Source of the DNA: Enterovibrio sp. JCM 19048
GTDB lineage: Bacteria > Pseudomonadota > Gammaproteobacteria > Enterobacterales > Vibrionaceae
Direction of reading: 5' to 3'
Assembly (NCBI GenBank): GCA_001310415.1
Contig: BAXE01000034.1
Span: forward strand, 1-44,106
DNA: 44,106 nucleotides
Every line of letters starts with the position of its first letter. The first letter of the stretch is position 1. The translations under genes were made by a program, and so were the position numbers. This document shows positions 28,073 through 37,581 of this stretch, in pieces. The notes beneath the pieces were generated by a model. It was not told the origin of the DNA and made no database searches. It worked only from the letters and a program-made list of their open reading frames with translations.

Positions 28073-29053
28073 ACCGCAGAATGCGCTAATCCGCGTTGCG
28101 GCCTTTCCTGTGCTGCTGCTTTTCTGGCAGTACGTTTTCGGCACGGACTTACCGCTGCTGGCGCCTGCCATGTGTGCGGTTTTCCTGACTACCACCCACG
28201 AACCACCACCACTTCTGATGGTGATCCTGATGGGGATTGTGCTGGCCGCAACAGCCTGGGTTCAAGGCGTGTTAAGTATCATGCTGGCAGACTATTCGCT
28301 GGTGTATTACTCCGCACTGTTTGGGGTCTTTTTCTGGTGTATGTACCGCACCAGTGAAAACCCGCAGGACCTACTGGCAATACTGCTGATTGTTTCCACC
28401 GCAATGGTCGCTGTGTTTGCCAAGCAAAAGGGCATTGATGTCAGTAGCATTCCGTACGCCTTGATTAAAAACATCTTCATTGCTGGCTTTGTCGCGTATC
28501 TGGCCTATTTCCTGTTTCCCGGAGGCGAGCCTCTGGGGGAAATGGGGAGCGGGACAGGCGTTCCTGCCCCGCCGAAGGAGCAAGTCTGGCAACTGTTGGT
28601 GAAAGCACTCGCGGTGATGTTCACGCTGATCGTCGCTATTGAAACCAACATGGAGCAGGCGACCATCATTACCGTGGTTGTCGCGCTTATCATCAAAGAC
28701 CCTGATCCGCAGGTTGGTCATCAATACGGTATACGTCGGGCCCTCACGACTTACGGTAGCCTGATCTATGCCCTCCCGGCTTTGGGTTTGAGTCTGTTGG
28801 AAGCCAGCACCTTTGCCATACTGGGCTTTGCTTGGTCTTCTCGCTGTTTATGGGTATTCACGCGATAAAGAAAAAGGCGAGCTACAATGCGGTACAGCTG
28901 CTCTACACCAGCTATGTCGTGCTGGTCTACTACGGACTGACAACCTATGGTTTTGGTGCGATCAACGAAGATCTGGTGCGCTTTGGTTCGATCCTGCTGG
29001 CCGCTTTACTGGGCGTGATGGTGTTGGTGATTATCCAGCCGAAAAGCAGGTAA
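28062..29053 (+). CDS. DUF2955 (FUSC/AaeB-like) membrane transporter component, one frame break
   Basis: This ~331-residue inner-membrane protein has about nine helices, starting NALIRVAAFPVLLLFWQYVFG. The charged central loop (KDPDPQVGHQYGIRRALT) and repeated pattern resemble the aromatic-acid exporter/FUSC superfamily, DUF2955 in particular. The frame breaks near 28824: one extra G gives LGLCLVFSLFMGIHAIKKKASYN and continues to the stop at 29053. It starts inside the adaptor gene with an 11-nt overlap, so synthesis is coupled. The family call rests on recall and its pairing with a HlyD-type adaptor. Confidence 0.78.
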
Positions 29054-29102
29054 CCGCTGTCCTGCGCAGGTTCCGACGCTAGGGAAGGGAAAAGGCGGCA
29101 TA

Positions 29103-30173
29103 TCAGGCAATGACTGACCAGTGATTGTCCACTGTATGCCGCTGGGAAAGGTCCCTTTCGAGATCCCCGGCACCTGCGCCACCACGTTTCCGGTTCCCGA
29201 ACTTACCCGGAACGCCTCCCCGACAACGACTGCGCCTGACGCATCTGCCAAGCATTCAGTTCCACCAAGTCTCCACTTTGTTTTGACCAGATCCCATAGC
29301 AATTGCCGGGTGGCGATGTCGCCAGGATCCAGTCTTCTGTCGCGGCAATACTGGCGATGTAGTGGTTGAAACGCGCCCACTCTTCCGGCTCGGCTTTCAA
29401 TAACTGCATCTCTTCGCCCCGTTTATGCATCGCAATCAAAGCAGGATATTCATCCGGCTCGCCGCGATATTGCTGACCACAAAGCACGGTGTCGGCACCA
29501 TCATGGGCAAGGTGACGGATACTGAGCTTTTTGTCCGGCAAGATCAACGTATCGAGAACTTTGCCCTGCTGCGAAAGGTAACAGAGGCTGGGTTTCATCG
29601 TATTGAGATTTAAAGGTTTACGGCCATTGGTATGCACGCCGCCAACGCCCACCGCCAGCACCCCGTCGGGCATCATGATCACTTCGTGTGGGCCGATGCC
29701 GAATCCGGTTAACTCATCGACTTTACGGTATCCACTTTCTACATGGTAAACCCCGATGATGCCCCGCTGGTGCCTTTTTCACCTTCCGTAGCAAACAGTA
29801 AACTGCCGTCATGGGAATACACGCCGTGACCATAGAAGTGGCGATCGTCCGAAGCCTGGGCAAGTTTGATCAAACGCCCATCCCGGTAGTCAAACGCCAG
29901 GAAAAACGTGCCGGGACGGCGGCCAAATACCACAGCGTGACCATGTTGGTTCGACGCTGTGCCATGCCCTCTTGCTGGCAGCGGCTGCGTGAACATGGGC
30001 AGACCGGAATCATCCGCTACCACAGCCAAGAAGTGATCACGCCCTTTAATGGCACAACCTAACAGGGCGGGTTTTGACTGCCCTCCAAAGGCACGTCCAA
30101 ACGGCAGCAATGGCGCTGTTACCCCGGCCAACGCCGCTTTCAGTAAGGCACGGCGTGTTTGATCAGTCACCAT
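29103..30173 (-). CDS. Tat-type exported DUF1513 protein of the imelysin iron operon, three frame breaks
   Basis: The ~357-residue product has a twin-arginine-like signal (TRRALLKAALAGVTAPLLPFGRAFG), so it is probably exported folded. The body has beta-propeller-like blades (HGHAVVFGRRPGTFFLAFDYRDGRLI, YGHGVYSHDGSLLFATEGE, GPHEVIMMPDGVLAVGVGGVHTN). Breaks are near 29746 (SGGIIGVYHVESGYRK restored), 29240 (SGAVVVGEAFRVSSGTGNVVAQ) and 29128 (QWDNHWSVIA to the stop). The ATG at 30173 overlaps the imelysin end by 11 nt. Genes of this family accompany imelysins and di-haem cytochromes in iron-regulated operons; the molecular role is not established. Confidence 0.82.
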
Positions 30174-31185
30174 CAGTCGCATTGAACCCCACGACAACCC
30201 CAAGCTCCACCGCAACCTCTTGCTGATCAGGAACTTGAGTTGTTCAAGTTTGTTGTATTGCGCCAGCACCATTTTGTAACCCTCTTTGGATTGCAGTGCC
30301 GCGAAAAGGCTTTTGTCTTGCGGCCATGTTTCCAGCACGGCTTCAAACTGGCCTTTAACCCGATCGGCCAATGTTGTTTCACCCCGTGCCCGCAACTGGG
30401 CATCCAGCCCTTCCCCCGTTTGCAAGATACAGCGTTTGCATGCCCTGCAGGTTGGCTTTCAGGTTGGACAAGGAGGTTTCTGAACGCCAGGATTCCGCAA
30501 AATAGGGCTTGGGTTTGCCAATGTCCGCCAGAGGACGTTTCAGTTTTTTCAGGCTGTAATCCAATTGGTTGGAAAGCAGTGAGATATATTCAGATTCCCA
30601 GGCGTCCTGGGAGAGCGATGTCCACGGGTTCAGTTTCCAGGCATCCGATATCTTTTGTGCGGTGTTGTGAAGGTTTTCGGCAATCGCAATCCCGGTTGCA
30701 CAGGTTCCGGCATTGTTTTGCAGCGTGGATGCTTTGTCATACAAAAGCCACTCAACGGCGCCCAGTCCCTGAACAGTCACACTCTGCGCAGAAATTTCAT
30801 CGGCATTCCACGCTTTTTCCGATGCGATAAGCGCATGCATTTTTCGTCCCGTGGTGTTTTTCTTATCAGGCCAGAACTGGACATTCCAGCTTTGTTCCAG
30901 CGCAGCGGCAGGCCCCCGCTCTTGCCCCTGCAACGCCATCCAGGACAACATGGTCATATGCCAAGCCTGTTTCAGCGTTTGGTTGCCCTCGCTATTCTCT
31001 TCACAAAATGCCTTGAATGCCTGTTCGAGCGCACCGGTTTTTCCCAAAAAATCCTGCGCCATCTGGAATTCAATGGCATAGACAGGCTGTGAAACATGGT
31101 GGGTGGTGTCTGCATTGCCTGCTGCTGAACTGGTCGCCCACCCCAACAGCGTCGTCAGTGTGCCCAGTAGTACGGTTTTGTTCAC
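30163..31185 (-). CDS. Imelysin-family periplasmic protein 2 (divergent motif), two frame breaks
   Basis: The ~340-residue helical product has a signal peptide (KTVLLGTLTTLLGWATSSAAG). Imelysin/IrpA proteins act in iron uptake. The usual GxHxxE metal motif is degenerate here: VQGLGAVEWLLYD keeps the Glu but lacks the His. Starts at GTG 31185, with GGAG 8 nt upstream, 10 nt after the cytochrome stop. An extra G in the G5 run near 30413 and a missing G near 30228 break the frame; corrected, the C-terminus reads KFLISKEVAVELGVVVGFNATDGD. It overlaps the DUF1513 gene by 11 nt. This may be a structural partner of imelysin 1 rather than a metal binder. Confidence 0.83.
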
Positions 31186-31195
31186 CTCTTTCTCC

Positions 31196-32577
31196 CTACA
31201 ACGAGTTCAAAAACGCCATTAACGCTTCACGCTGGGTTTTGTCCATTCCAAGTACCTTCTGTTTTGCTGACTCTGCTTCTCCGCCATGCCAGAGCACCGC
31301 TTCCATCAAGTTACGCGCCCGTCCGTCATGGAGAAAATAGGTATGCCCGTTAACTTCTTGTGTATAGCCAATTCCCCATAGCGGCGGCGTGCGCCACTCG
31401 CGTCCGTTTGCCAGATACTCGGGGCGGTTATCCGCCAATCCTTCCCCCATATCGTGCAGTAACAAATCGGTATAAGGATGGATCAATTGCCCTGACAACG
31501 CTGGGCGGTCTGGCCTTTGGGCGGTTTTCACCTGGGTTTTATGGCAGCTCTCACAACCTGCGGATTCAAAGAGTTGCTGGCCAAGCTGAACGTCCGGTGA
31601 AGCCGTATTGCGGCGTATCGGCACAGCCAGGTGCTGGCTATAGAATTCGACAAAATCTAGGATGTTCTGGCTGACTTCAGGCTTCCACCGTTTGGCACCT
31701 CATCACATAGGGTTTGTGTCTGGGTACAGTTTTCACTAGGGAAAAGATGGCTGGTTAAACCGATATCACCATTGAAAGCGGCAGCGTTTTGCTGCATCAG
31801 TGTCGGCTGACCCGCTTTCCATCCAAAGCGCCCAATGGCAACGCTGTTTTTCTCAATGTCCCAAACCTTGTTAACCCGGCCGGAAATACCATCGTTATCG
31901 CTGTCGTTCTCATCAGCCCAAGTGAGCAGCGTTTCTTCGGGTATGCTCTCTAACAGACCAAGACCAATCATCGGTGGTGCAATCCGTGCAGAGAGCTGGG
32001 TGTCGGGGTGCATTTCGCCGTAGCCCAAATCGACAATCTTCAATGTAGGCTTTCTCAGCGTGACGGTGGTGCCGTCTTTGAAGGTGACTGGCACGTCTGT
32101 GTAGCTGATCGACACCTGGCCTTCAGGCGTTTTATCCGGCAGCGCAAAGTCTTGCAACTGTCCACCGTATGTCGGCTCAGGCACGGTTCCCTCACGAATA
32201 AAGGTCTGCTTTTGTTCTGGTGTCATGGCCGGAATGCTAAGCCTGACCAGCATGGAAACCGCATGCAGGTCTTTCGCTTCAGGCGGATGTCCCCGTCCAT
32301 CTTTGATGTGGCAGTTCTGACAGCCGTTGGTGTTGAAAAGTGGCCCGAGTCCGTCCCTCGCTTCTGTCGACGATGGTGCGGGTACCCAAGGGTTGCGGAA
32401 AAAGCTGTTTCCGACGCTGAAATCGAGACGTTTACTCAAGGGAAGGTTCGCGGCGGGGAGTGAATAGGCATTGGCGCCGTCTTTTTTGACACTGGTTTGC
32501 CCGCCGGATTTGACATCAAATGCCACGGCCTGCAAGGAGATAAGCCAGACCATCACCGGTAAAATATACTGCTTCAT
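31196..32577 (-). CDS. Di-haem c-type cytochrome of the DHOR (thiol oxidoreductase-like) family, one frame break
   Basis: This ~460-residue periplasmic protein has a signal peptide (MKQYILPVMVWLISLQAVA). It carries two haem c attachment motifs: CQNCH in LFNTNGCQNCHIKDGRGHP (~residue 80) and CESCH in LFESAGCESCHKTQ (~residue 345). Other DHOR marks are RIAPPMIGLGLLESIPE and GREWRTPPLWGIG...YFLHDGRARNLMEAVLWHGGEA. A missing A near 31685 breaks the frame; corrected it reads NGGKPEVSQNILDFVEFYSQHLAVP. ATG 32577 is preferred to 32580 for its spacing to GAG. In this operon type the cytochrome probably supplies redox chemistry for periplasmic iron handling. The exact reaction is not known. Confidence 0.9.
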
Positions 32578-32651
32578 CATATCGCTCTGTTGTATTACCA
32601 AACAGCCTGTCCCCCAGCCACCAAACGCCAACCGGGGGACAGGAAGGTGGA

Positions 32652-33907
32652 TCAGAATTCGTGATCTGCTGTGTCTGGGCTCAGGTTGGTGATCCCGACT
32701 ATCGCTGCGGCCTGTTCAATTGCACCAGTCTGGGCAACGAGGGCTGCAATGGTGTCGTTCACCAGCTTATTGCCTTGCGCATTGTCAGCGGCAATCAGCT
32801 GGTCAAAGTGCTGGTTGTCTTGCTCAGCCGAAACAACCAGCTTGTAAACCTGGTTACGGGTCTGGTCAAACTGCGCCTGTATGGTTTTTGCCGCTTGCTC
32901 GTCGTTCTGGGCGACGAGATCCGCAATGCTTGGGCCTGAAAGAAGCGTGCCGTCTGTGCGTTTATAAAGGCCAGTGTAAACGTTATAGATCCCTTGCTCG
33001 TCGTAGTAGTGCGCGTTGTGGGTATTGTCAGAAAAACAGTCGTGTTCGTCTTCAGTGGAGTTCGCTTCCAAAGCCACTTTCATCCGCTCGCCCGCCAGTT
33101 CGCCCAGCGACAGTGAGCCCATGCCAAACAGCATTTTTTGCAAGCCAGTATCTGACGGCGCTTGCAGCAACTGTTGACGATAGTTGCCATCAACATTGCC
33201 CGCCCACTGATTTTCCATCCAGCCAGGTCTTTAACCAACAGTTCGGTGGCTGCTTTCAGGTATTGCCCACGGCGCTCGCAATTGCCGTTAGTACAACCTT
33301 CACCAACAAGATAATCAGTATACGCGCGCTGTCCCGCACCCGGTTTGGTGCCATTCAGGTCTTGTCCCCAGAGCAGAAACTCAACGGCGTGATAGCCTGA
33401 TGCTACGTTTGCTTCAGAGCCCCCCACTTCATTCAGTTCAGCAATCAGCTCAGGCGTTAGCGTGGACACATCCAGAGCCGATGCACCGATTGTGAGGGTT
33501 CGGTTTGCCACTATGTTGGCGGCCGCGCCTTCGTTACCCAGTTCATACTGATAATCATCCGCGACATAGTCGATGAGACCTTCATCCAATGGCCAGGCGT
33601 TAAGTTGCCCTTCCCAGTCGTCGACAATAGTGTTGCCAAAACGGAATACTTCAGACTGTTGGTATGGCACTCGCGCCGCAATCCACGCCTGTTTGACTGC
33701 TTCCAGACCTTGCGCAGACGGAGCTTTCAGGAATTGTTCAATTTGTGCATCCAGCGCTTTCGCTGTTGAAAGCGAATCGGCATACACAGCATGGGCGATA
33801 TCGGCGTAGTGCTCGACAACCTGTTGTTTGGTGACTGGGGCTGCAACCGCAGCAAGGCTGAAACCACCCGCGAAGGAAGCGAGCAGCAATTTATGAGTAA
33901 GGGTCAT
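32652..33907 (-). CDS. Imelysin-family iron-regulated periplasmic protein 1 (IrpA-like), one frame break
   Basis: The ~418-residue product has a signal peptide (THKLLLASFAGGFSLAAVA) and the imelysin fold. The conserved motif GxHxxE is present as GYHAVEFLLWGQD, and the family phrases AWIAARVPYQQSEVFRFGN and SLSLGELAGERMKVALEAN...HDCFSDNTHNAHYYDEQGI are clear. One missing base near 33219 breaks the frame (LVKDLAWMENQWAGNVDG restored). ATG 33907 was chosen because AAGG lies 8 nt upstream. It is first in the operon imelysin 1, di-haem cytochrome, imelysin 2, DUF1513. A Fur-type box lies 40 nt upstream. The protein binds metal in the periplasm as part of iron uptake; the mechanism is not settled for the family. 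Confidence 0.92.
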
Positions 33908-33946
33908 TTGAAACATCCTTGTGAATATAATATTGCGCATAATAGT

Positions 33947-33965
33947 GAGAACCATTCGCATTATC
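33947..33965 (-). promoter_or_regulatory. Fur box upstream of the imelysin operon
   Basis: On the minus strand the site reads GATAATGCGAATGGTTCTC, which matches 14 of 19 positions of the Fur consensus GATAATGATAATCATTATC, including all seven of the first half-site. It lies 40 nt before the imelysin start, where it would overlap a promoter. Iron repression of the operon is the expected outcome. Confidence 0.8.
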
Positions 33966-34083
33966 AATATGTAACAGGATGTTTTTTATCTTGCGGTCTG
34001 ATGTTGAGAAAAAAGTAGCATTAACAACTAAGTGGCAGGCGCAATAAAAACGCGGCAAGCGGGCGTTTGGATATAGATGGGCA

Positions 34084-34564
34084 TTACTGGTCGTCGTAGG
34101 GTTGCAGCTCCATCCCTTCCAACAGGTAGCCTGCCTGTGCCATATCATGGTTAACGGTTTCGGTTTTCAGTTTACCAACTACATAAACCACATCCCACAG
34201 CTCCTGTACCGGCGCACCTTCCTTGAATTTCACGTAGACGATTTGGTTCGGCGGCGGCGGTGGCACATGGATGCAGGCACCGAAGAAAGGCACGAGCAGG
34301 AACTCTGTCACTACATTGGCATCCCCTTCCAGCGGGATCACAAAGCCGGGAATACGCACCATGCTGTTGTTCAGCTCTGGACGTACATTGCCCATCAGGC
34401 TTTGCTGCGGTTCATCGTTGTCGTGATTGATCAGCGGCATGCCTTATCATTGAGCTGGTTGCGTTCTGATTCCGGAATTAAATCCAGCCAGTCCAGCGTC
34501 AGTACATCATTGGCCTGCGTAAACATTGGCAAGCAAGCGGTAAAAATCAAAAGCCATTTTTTCA
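34084..34564 (-). CDS. DUF3299 exported protein, last gene of the zinc operon, one frame break
   Basis: This ~160-residue protein has a signal peptide (KKWLLIFTACLPMFTQA) and the DUF3299 pattern LDWLDLIPESERNQL, then MPLINHDNDEPQ, VRIPGFVIPLEGD, FLLVPFFGACIHVPPPPPNQIVYV. One base is missing near 34443; without correction the start fragment ends after 44 codons. ATG 34564 lies 4 nt after the permease stop. In vibrios a protein of this family accompanies the zinc-regulated ABC genes, where it probably works at the periplasmic face. The Cys in GACIHVPPP is a conserved feature of the family and could bind metal. Confidence 0.8.
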
Positions 34565-34568
34565 TTAT

Positions 34569-35825
34569 TTAAATCCGTATCGTCATACCATCTGACAAAG
34601 ATTGGCGATATGCGCGCAGCGCAGGAAAAACGCCAACCACGATGCCTGCTAACAGGACAATCCCCATCAGCTTCCATTCATGTTCCGTTAAAAATGTTGC
34701 GGAGAGTTGAAGTCCATACTCACTCAACACATAAGGTGCTGCTGCACTTATCAGCATGAGCAAGAGGCCTATGCCCAACGCGATGCCGAGCAAGGTCAGA
34801 AGTACCGCTTCACTGACCAGCAAAAAGAAGATGTGCGACGGCCGTGCGCCCATGCCACGCAGGATTGCCATTTCACGACGCCGCTCATTCAACCCCGTCA
34901 GCAAGCTGGACAACATTCCCATCAATCCCGCTACCACGACAAATCCAGAGACCACCAGTAGCGCCTGCTCGGCCACTGACATCAAGCCCCAAAGCTCGTG
35001 CAGCGCGATGCCCGGCATAATTGCAGTGAGTGGCTCCTGCCGGTATTCATTGATGGTGCGTTGCAGGGCAAAAGTCTGGATACGGCTTTTCAATCCCAAC
35101 AAGACCGCAGTTACCTGCTCTGGGTGCAAAGACGCCGGGTCGATGTTTTCCGCTTTCACGCTGTGTCCCATGTTGGCACCACTTTCCCACCCGATATGTA
35201 TAGCTTCAATGGCGGGCAATGATACATGGACGCTGCGATCCACCGGCGTCCCCGTGGGAGCAAGAATGCCGGTGACTTTGAAAGGTAAGTTGTCGTGGCG
35301 GCTGAAACTTTTATCAGAAAGGCCATGGGCGATGACAATATCATCTCCCAGCTTGTACCCCAGTTTCTTTGCCACTTCCGACCCAATCACGGTATCGAAT
35401 AAACCGGAGAATGGCTTGCCTGAAGCAAAAGCCAGCGGCTGTTTTTTACCATAGCGATAGTGGTCGAAATAATCCGGTGTGGTGCCCACAACTCTGAACC
35501 CGCGGTGCGAGTCTCCCAGCGAGATAGGGATAGACCAAGCCACTGCAGGGTGGTTGCGGATGTCTTCTACGCTTTGCCAGTCGATATTGTTGGTCGCGTT
35601 GCCAATTCTGAACACAGAATAAAGCAAGAGGTTCACCTGACCTGAACGGGCACCGACAATTAAATCTGTGCCTGAAATGGTGTTGGCAAAGCTCTCTTTT
35701 GCCTGGGTACGTACGCGCTCAACCCCAAGCAAAAGCGCCACAGAAACTGCCACGGTGAAAATGGTCAGCAGTGCGGTGGTTTTTCGGTTTTTGAGGCTTT
35801 GCAGTGCAAGCCGGAGGATTGCCAT
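34569..35825 (-). CDS. ABC transporter permease, FtsX/MacB type, zinc operon
   Basis: This intact 418-residue permease has the MacB/FtsX layout: helix 1 (TALLTIFTVAVSVALLLGV), a ~240-residue periplasmic domain (VARSG...RIQTFALQRTINEYR), then three helices (LLVVSGFVVVAGLMGMLSSLL, FLLVSEAVLLTLLGIALGIGLLLML, LMGIVLLAGIVVGVFPALRAY). The coupling segment LNERRREMAILRGMGA is typical. ATG 35825 shares one base with the ATPase stop (TGATG). Such four-helix permeases usually do mechanotransmission or export rather than classic uptake, so how it aids zinc acquisition is open. Zinc context comes from its neighbours. Confidence 0.9.
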   Translation of the reverse strand: MAILRLALQSLKNRKTTALLTIFTVAVSVALLLGVERVRTQAKESFANTISGTDLIVGARSGQVNLLLYSVFRIGNATNNIDWQSVEDIRNHPAVAWSIPISLGDSHRGFRVVGTTPDYFDHYRYGKKQPLAFASGKPFSGLFDTVIGSEVAKKLGYKLGDDIVIAHGLSDKSFSRHDNLPFKVTGILAPTGTPVDRSVHVSLPAIEAIHIGWESGANMGHSVKAENIDPASLHPEQVTAVLLGLKSRIQTFALQRTINEYRQEPLTAIMPGIALHELWGLMSVAEQALLVVSGFVVVAGLMGMLSSLLTGLNERRREMAILRGMGARPSHIFFLLVSEAVLLTLLGIALGIGLLLMLISAAAPYVLSEYGLQLSATFLTEHEWKLMGIVLLAGIVVGVFPALRAYRQSLSDGMTIRI

Positions 35826-36521
35826 CACACCGCCTCCCCTGCCCAGGCTGCACAGTTGATTTCCGGCAGTGAAACGACGCGGTCAAATTGAGCCTCCAAT
35901 GCGCTGTCATGGCTGACAAACAGCAAGCTGGCGCCAGCGTATCGCACTCATTCATTAGCAGTTCGATAAAATTCTGGCGGTTATCAGCATCCAGCGCCGA
36001 GGTGGGTTCATCAGCCAGTAATAACGCAGGTTTGCCCATCAGGCTCTGGCTGCTGCCACCCGTTGTTGTTGGCCGATGCTCAGGGCAGTGACCGGATTGT
36101 TCAGGCAATTTTCTGGCAAGGCCAACGCCTTCAAAAGCCGTTTGGCTTCCCGCTGAACATCCCCGCCTGCACGCGCTTTTCTTGATGATGAAAAACGGCA
36201 CGGCAAGGTGACGTTATCAATCACCGAAAGGTAGGGAAGCAGGTTGAATTGTTGGAAGATATAGCCAAGGTTGTCCGCACGAAAAGCGTCGCGCTTCGCC
36301 CCTTTGAGCATCGTCAGATCGGTATTCTGGATCTGCAAAGACCCGGAATCAGCGGTATTGATGCCCGCGATCAATCCCAACAGTGTAGATTTACCGCAGC
36401 CACTCGCCCCTTTCAGGAACACTTTTTCCTTTTCACCGACCACAAAATGGGGAATATCGATTTGCCAACCCGATTGCCCCGGCCATCTGAAACAGAGATT
36501 TTCAATCAATAGCATGATCAT
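35825..36521 (-). CDS. ABC transporter ATPase of the zinc operon, two frame breaks
   Basis: The ~231-residue nucleotide-binding subunit has Walker A GASGCGKST, Q-loop FQQFNLLPYL, signature LSIGQQQRVAAARAL, Walker B ALLLADEP and H-loop LLFVSHD. The sequence belongs to the LolD/MacB-type group, matching the FtsX-type permease. A missing C near 36045 (ARALMGKPALLLADEPTSALD restored) and a missing G near 35932 (DTLGASLLFVSHDSALEAQ restored, ending WAGEAV) break the frame. ATG 36521 or 36515 may start it; neither has a strong ribosome site, since a hairpin occupies 36525-36542. It is coupled to the permease by TGATG. Confidence 0.9.
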
Positions 36522-36524
36522 ACA

Positions 36525-36542
36525 GGCCCTGATTTCAGGGCC
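36525..36542 (-). other. Intercistronic hairpin between zrgA and the ATPase gene
   Basis: GGCCCTGAAATCAGGGCC (minus strand) forms an 8-bp perfect stem with a 2-nt loop between the zrgA stop and the ATPase start, with no T run after it. It is more likely an mRNA-stability or differential-expression element than a terminator, and it masks the region where a ribosome site for the ATPase should be. Confidence 0.55.
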
Positions 36543-36551
36543 TCCCTAAGC

Positions 36552-37235
36552 TTAAAAACGGAACGTCGTCGATGCCTTGGTCAGGTCACCAGCGGCAACA
36601 CCTTTATCTGTCAGTGCCTGAATGGCTATCGTTTCGGTGTTTGCGAACGCATTAAACCAGTCGGTTGTTACAGTATTGATATGCTGCGGATTTTCACAGG
36701 CAAAAGTGTACTGTGCAGAGAATTCGCCATGCTTCGATGCTTCGTGCTCTTCATGACCATCATGCTCATCATGTTTTTCATGCCCGTCATGCCCTTCATG
36801 TTCTTCATGGTCATGGTCATGGTCATGGTCATGGTCATGGTCATGGTCATGGTCATGGTCATGGTCATGGTCATGGTCATCATGCTGTTCGTGCTCTTCC
36901 TCACTGACAAGCGTTTGGCTAACCAGGTGTTCAACAAGGCTACATTTCGCCTCTTCGTTCACTGAAAACAGCGAGTCAGGTAGAGAGAGTTTTTCCAGCG
37001 CAGCTTGAATGGCAGCGCGTTGGGCATCGTTTTCCGGGGCATGCTCAAAGCCGACAATATCACTGCCCGGCGCTGTCATTTCCACCAGCAGCATGTTGTT
37101 ATCCTGGGCAATATACCATTCAACTTTGCCGTGTTGATGTGCATCGTGATGACGCATTTCATGATCGTCTGCAGCGGCTGACGCAGCAACGCCCAGCGCG
37201 ATCGCACCAAGCGTAAATAAACCTGTAGTACGCAT
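36552..37235 (-). CDS. zrgA: His-rich periplasmic zinc-binding protein (DUF2796, ZrgA type)
   Basis: This intact 227-residue protein has a signal peptide (MRTTGLFTLGAIALGVAASAAA), then HEMRHHDAHQHGKVEWYIAQ and a DUF2796 core (LLVEMTAPGSDIVGFEHAPENDAQRAAI). The middle holds a run of about 13 His-Asp pairs, then HEEHEGHDGHEKHDEHDGHEEHE, a large metal-chelating stretch. The C-terminus (FSAQYTFACENPQHINTVTTDWF) completes the fold. ATG 37235 has GGAG 5 nt upstream. ZrgA of Vibrio cholerae is a zinc-regulated DUF2796 protein in the ZrgABCDE zinc system, and the gene order and Zur box here agree. It would bind and hand over zinc in the periplasm. Confidence 0.85.
   Translation of the reverse strand: MRTTGLFTLGAIALGVAASAAADDHEMRHHDAHQHGKVEWYIAQDNNMLLVEMTAPGSDIVGFEHAPENDAQRAAIQAALEKLSLPDSLFSVNEEAKCSLVEHLVSQTLVSEEEHEQHDDHDHDHDHDHDHDHDHDHDHDHDHEEHEGHDGHEKHDEHDGHEEHEASKHGEFSAQYTFACENPQHINTVTTDWFNAFANTETIAIQALTDKGVAAGDLTKASTTFRF
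36805..36880. repeat. Hexanucleotide tandem repeat (TCATGG)12 encoding the His-Asp run
   Basis: Twelve perfect copies of TCATGG (36805-36876) plus a partial copy lie inside zrgA and encode alternating Asp-His on the minus strand. Because the unit is 6 nt, slippage adds or removes HD pairs without breaking the frame, so the number of metal ligands can vary between strains. Long repeats of this kind are also prone to assembly error. Confidence 0.95.
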
Positions 37236-37257
37236 AATTTCTCCAAAACTAAATGTG

Positions 37258-37554
37258 TTAATCCTTAATGTTGAGTTGGAGAACGGCAGGAGGCGCGCGG
37301 GCTTGCGGCGCAATGGCGGGAATAGCGTGAAACGTTAAGGCGTATTCAACCTTGGTGGATATAGCAGGGACATCCACATCCAAAGAAGGCTGCGTGGCTT
37401 GGATAACGGGCAAAGCAAGTGCACACAAGGTGCATTGGTAGTCGACCTTACCGGCGTGGTGATGCTCACCCAAATGCTGTGCGACAGCAACGCTCTGCCA
37501 GCCAAGAAGTATGGCCAGGAGTAAGGGTAGCAATTTGCGGTAAGGCAGCAGCAT
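37258..37554 (-). CDS. Small exported His/Cys protein heading the zinc operon (DUF2607-like zinc chaperone)
   Basis: The 98-residue product has a signal sequence (LLPLLLAILLGWQSVAVA) followed by QHLGEHHHAGKVDYQCTLCALAL, a cluster of His plus C-x2-C suited to zinc binding. The rest is Pro/Ala-rich. It is the first gene after the Zur box (start 28 nt from it) and is followed by zrgA after 22 nt. Small proteins of this kind are annotated as zinc chaperones of the ABC zinc system in vibrios; the DUF number is recalled with moderate certainty. DUF2946-type proteins are an alternative. Confidence 0.72.
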   Translation of the reverse strand: MLLPYRKLLPLLLAILLGWQSVAVAQHLGEHHHAGKVDYQCTLCALALPVIQATQPSLDVDVPAISTKVEYALTFHAIPAIAPQARAPPAVLQLNIKD

Positions 37555-37581
37555 GATCCTTCATACGCCCTGAGTGAGAAT

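Noticed and set aside
36805..36880. Possible CRISPR-like array
   Set aside because: The units are 6 nt, contiguous and have no spacers; it is a coding microsatellite.
36668..36965. Open frames with long Met-Thr, Gly-His or Val-Met repeats on both strands
   Set aside because: They are other-frame readings of the TCATGG repeat inside zrgA, which has a signal peptide, ribosome site and family match.
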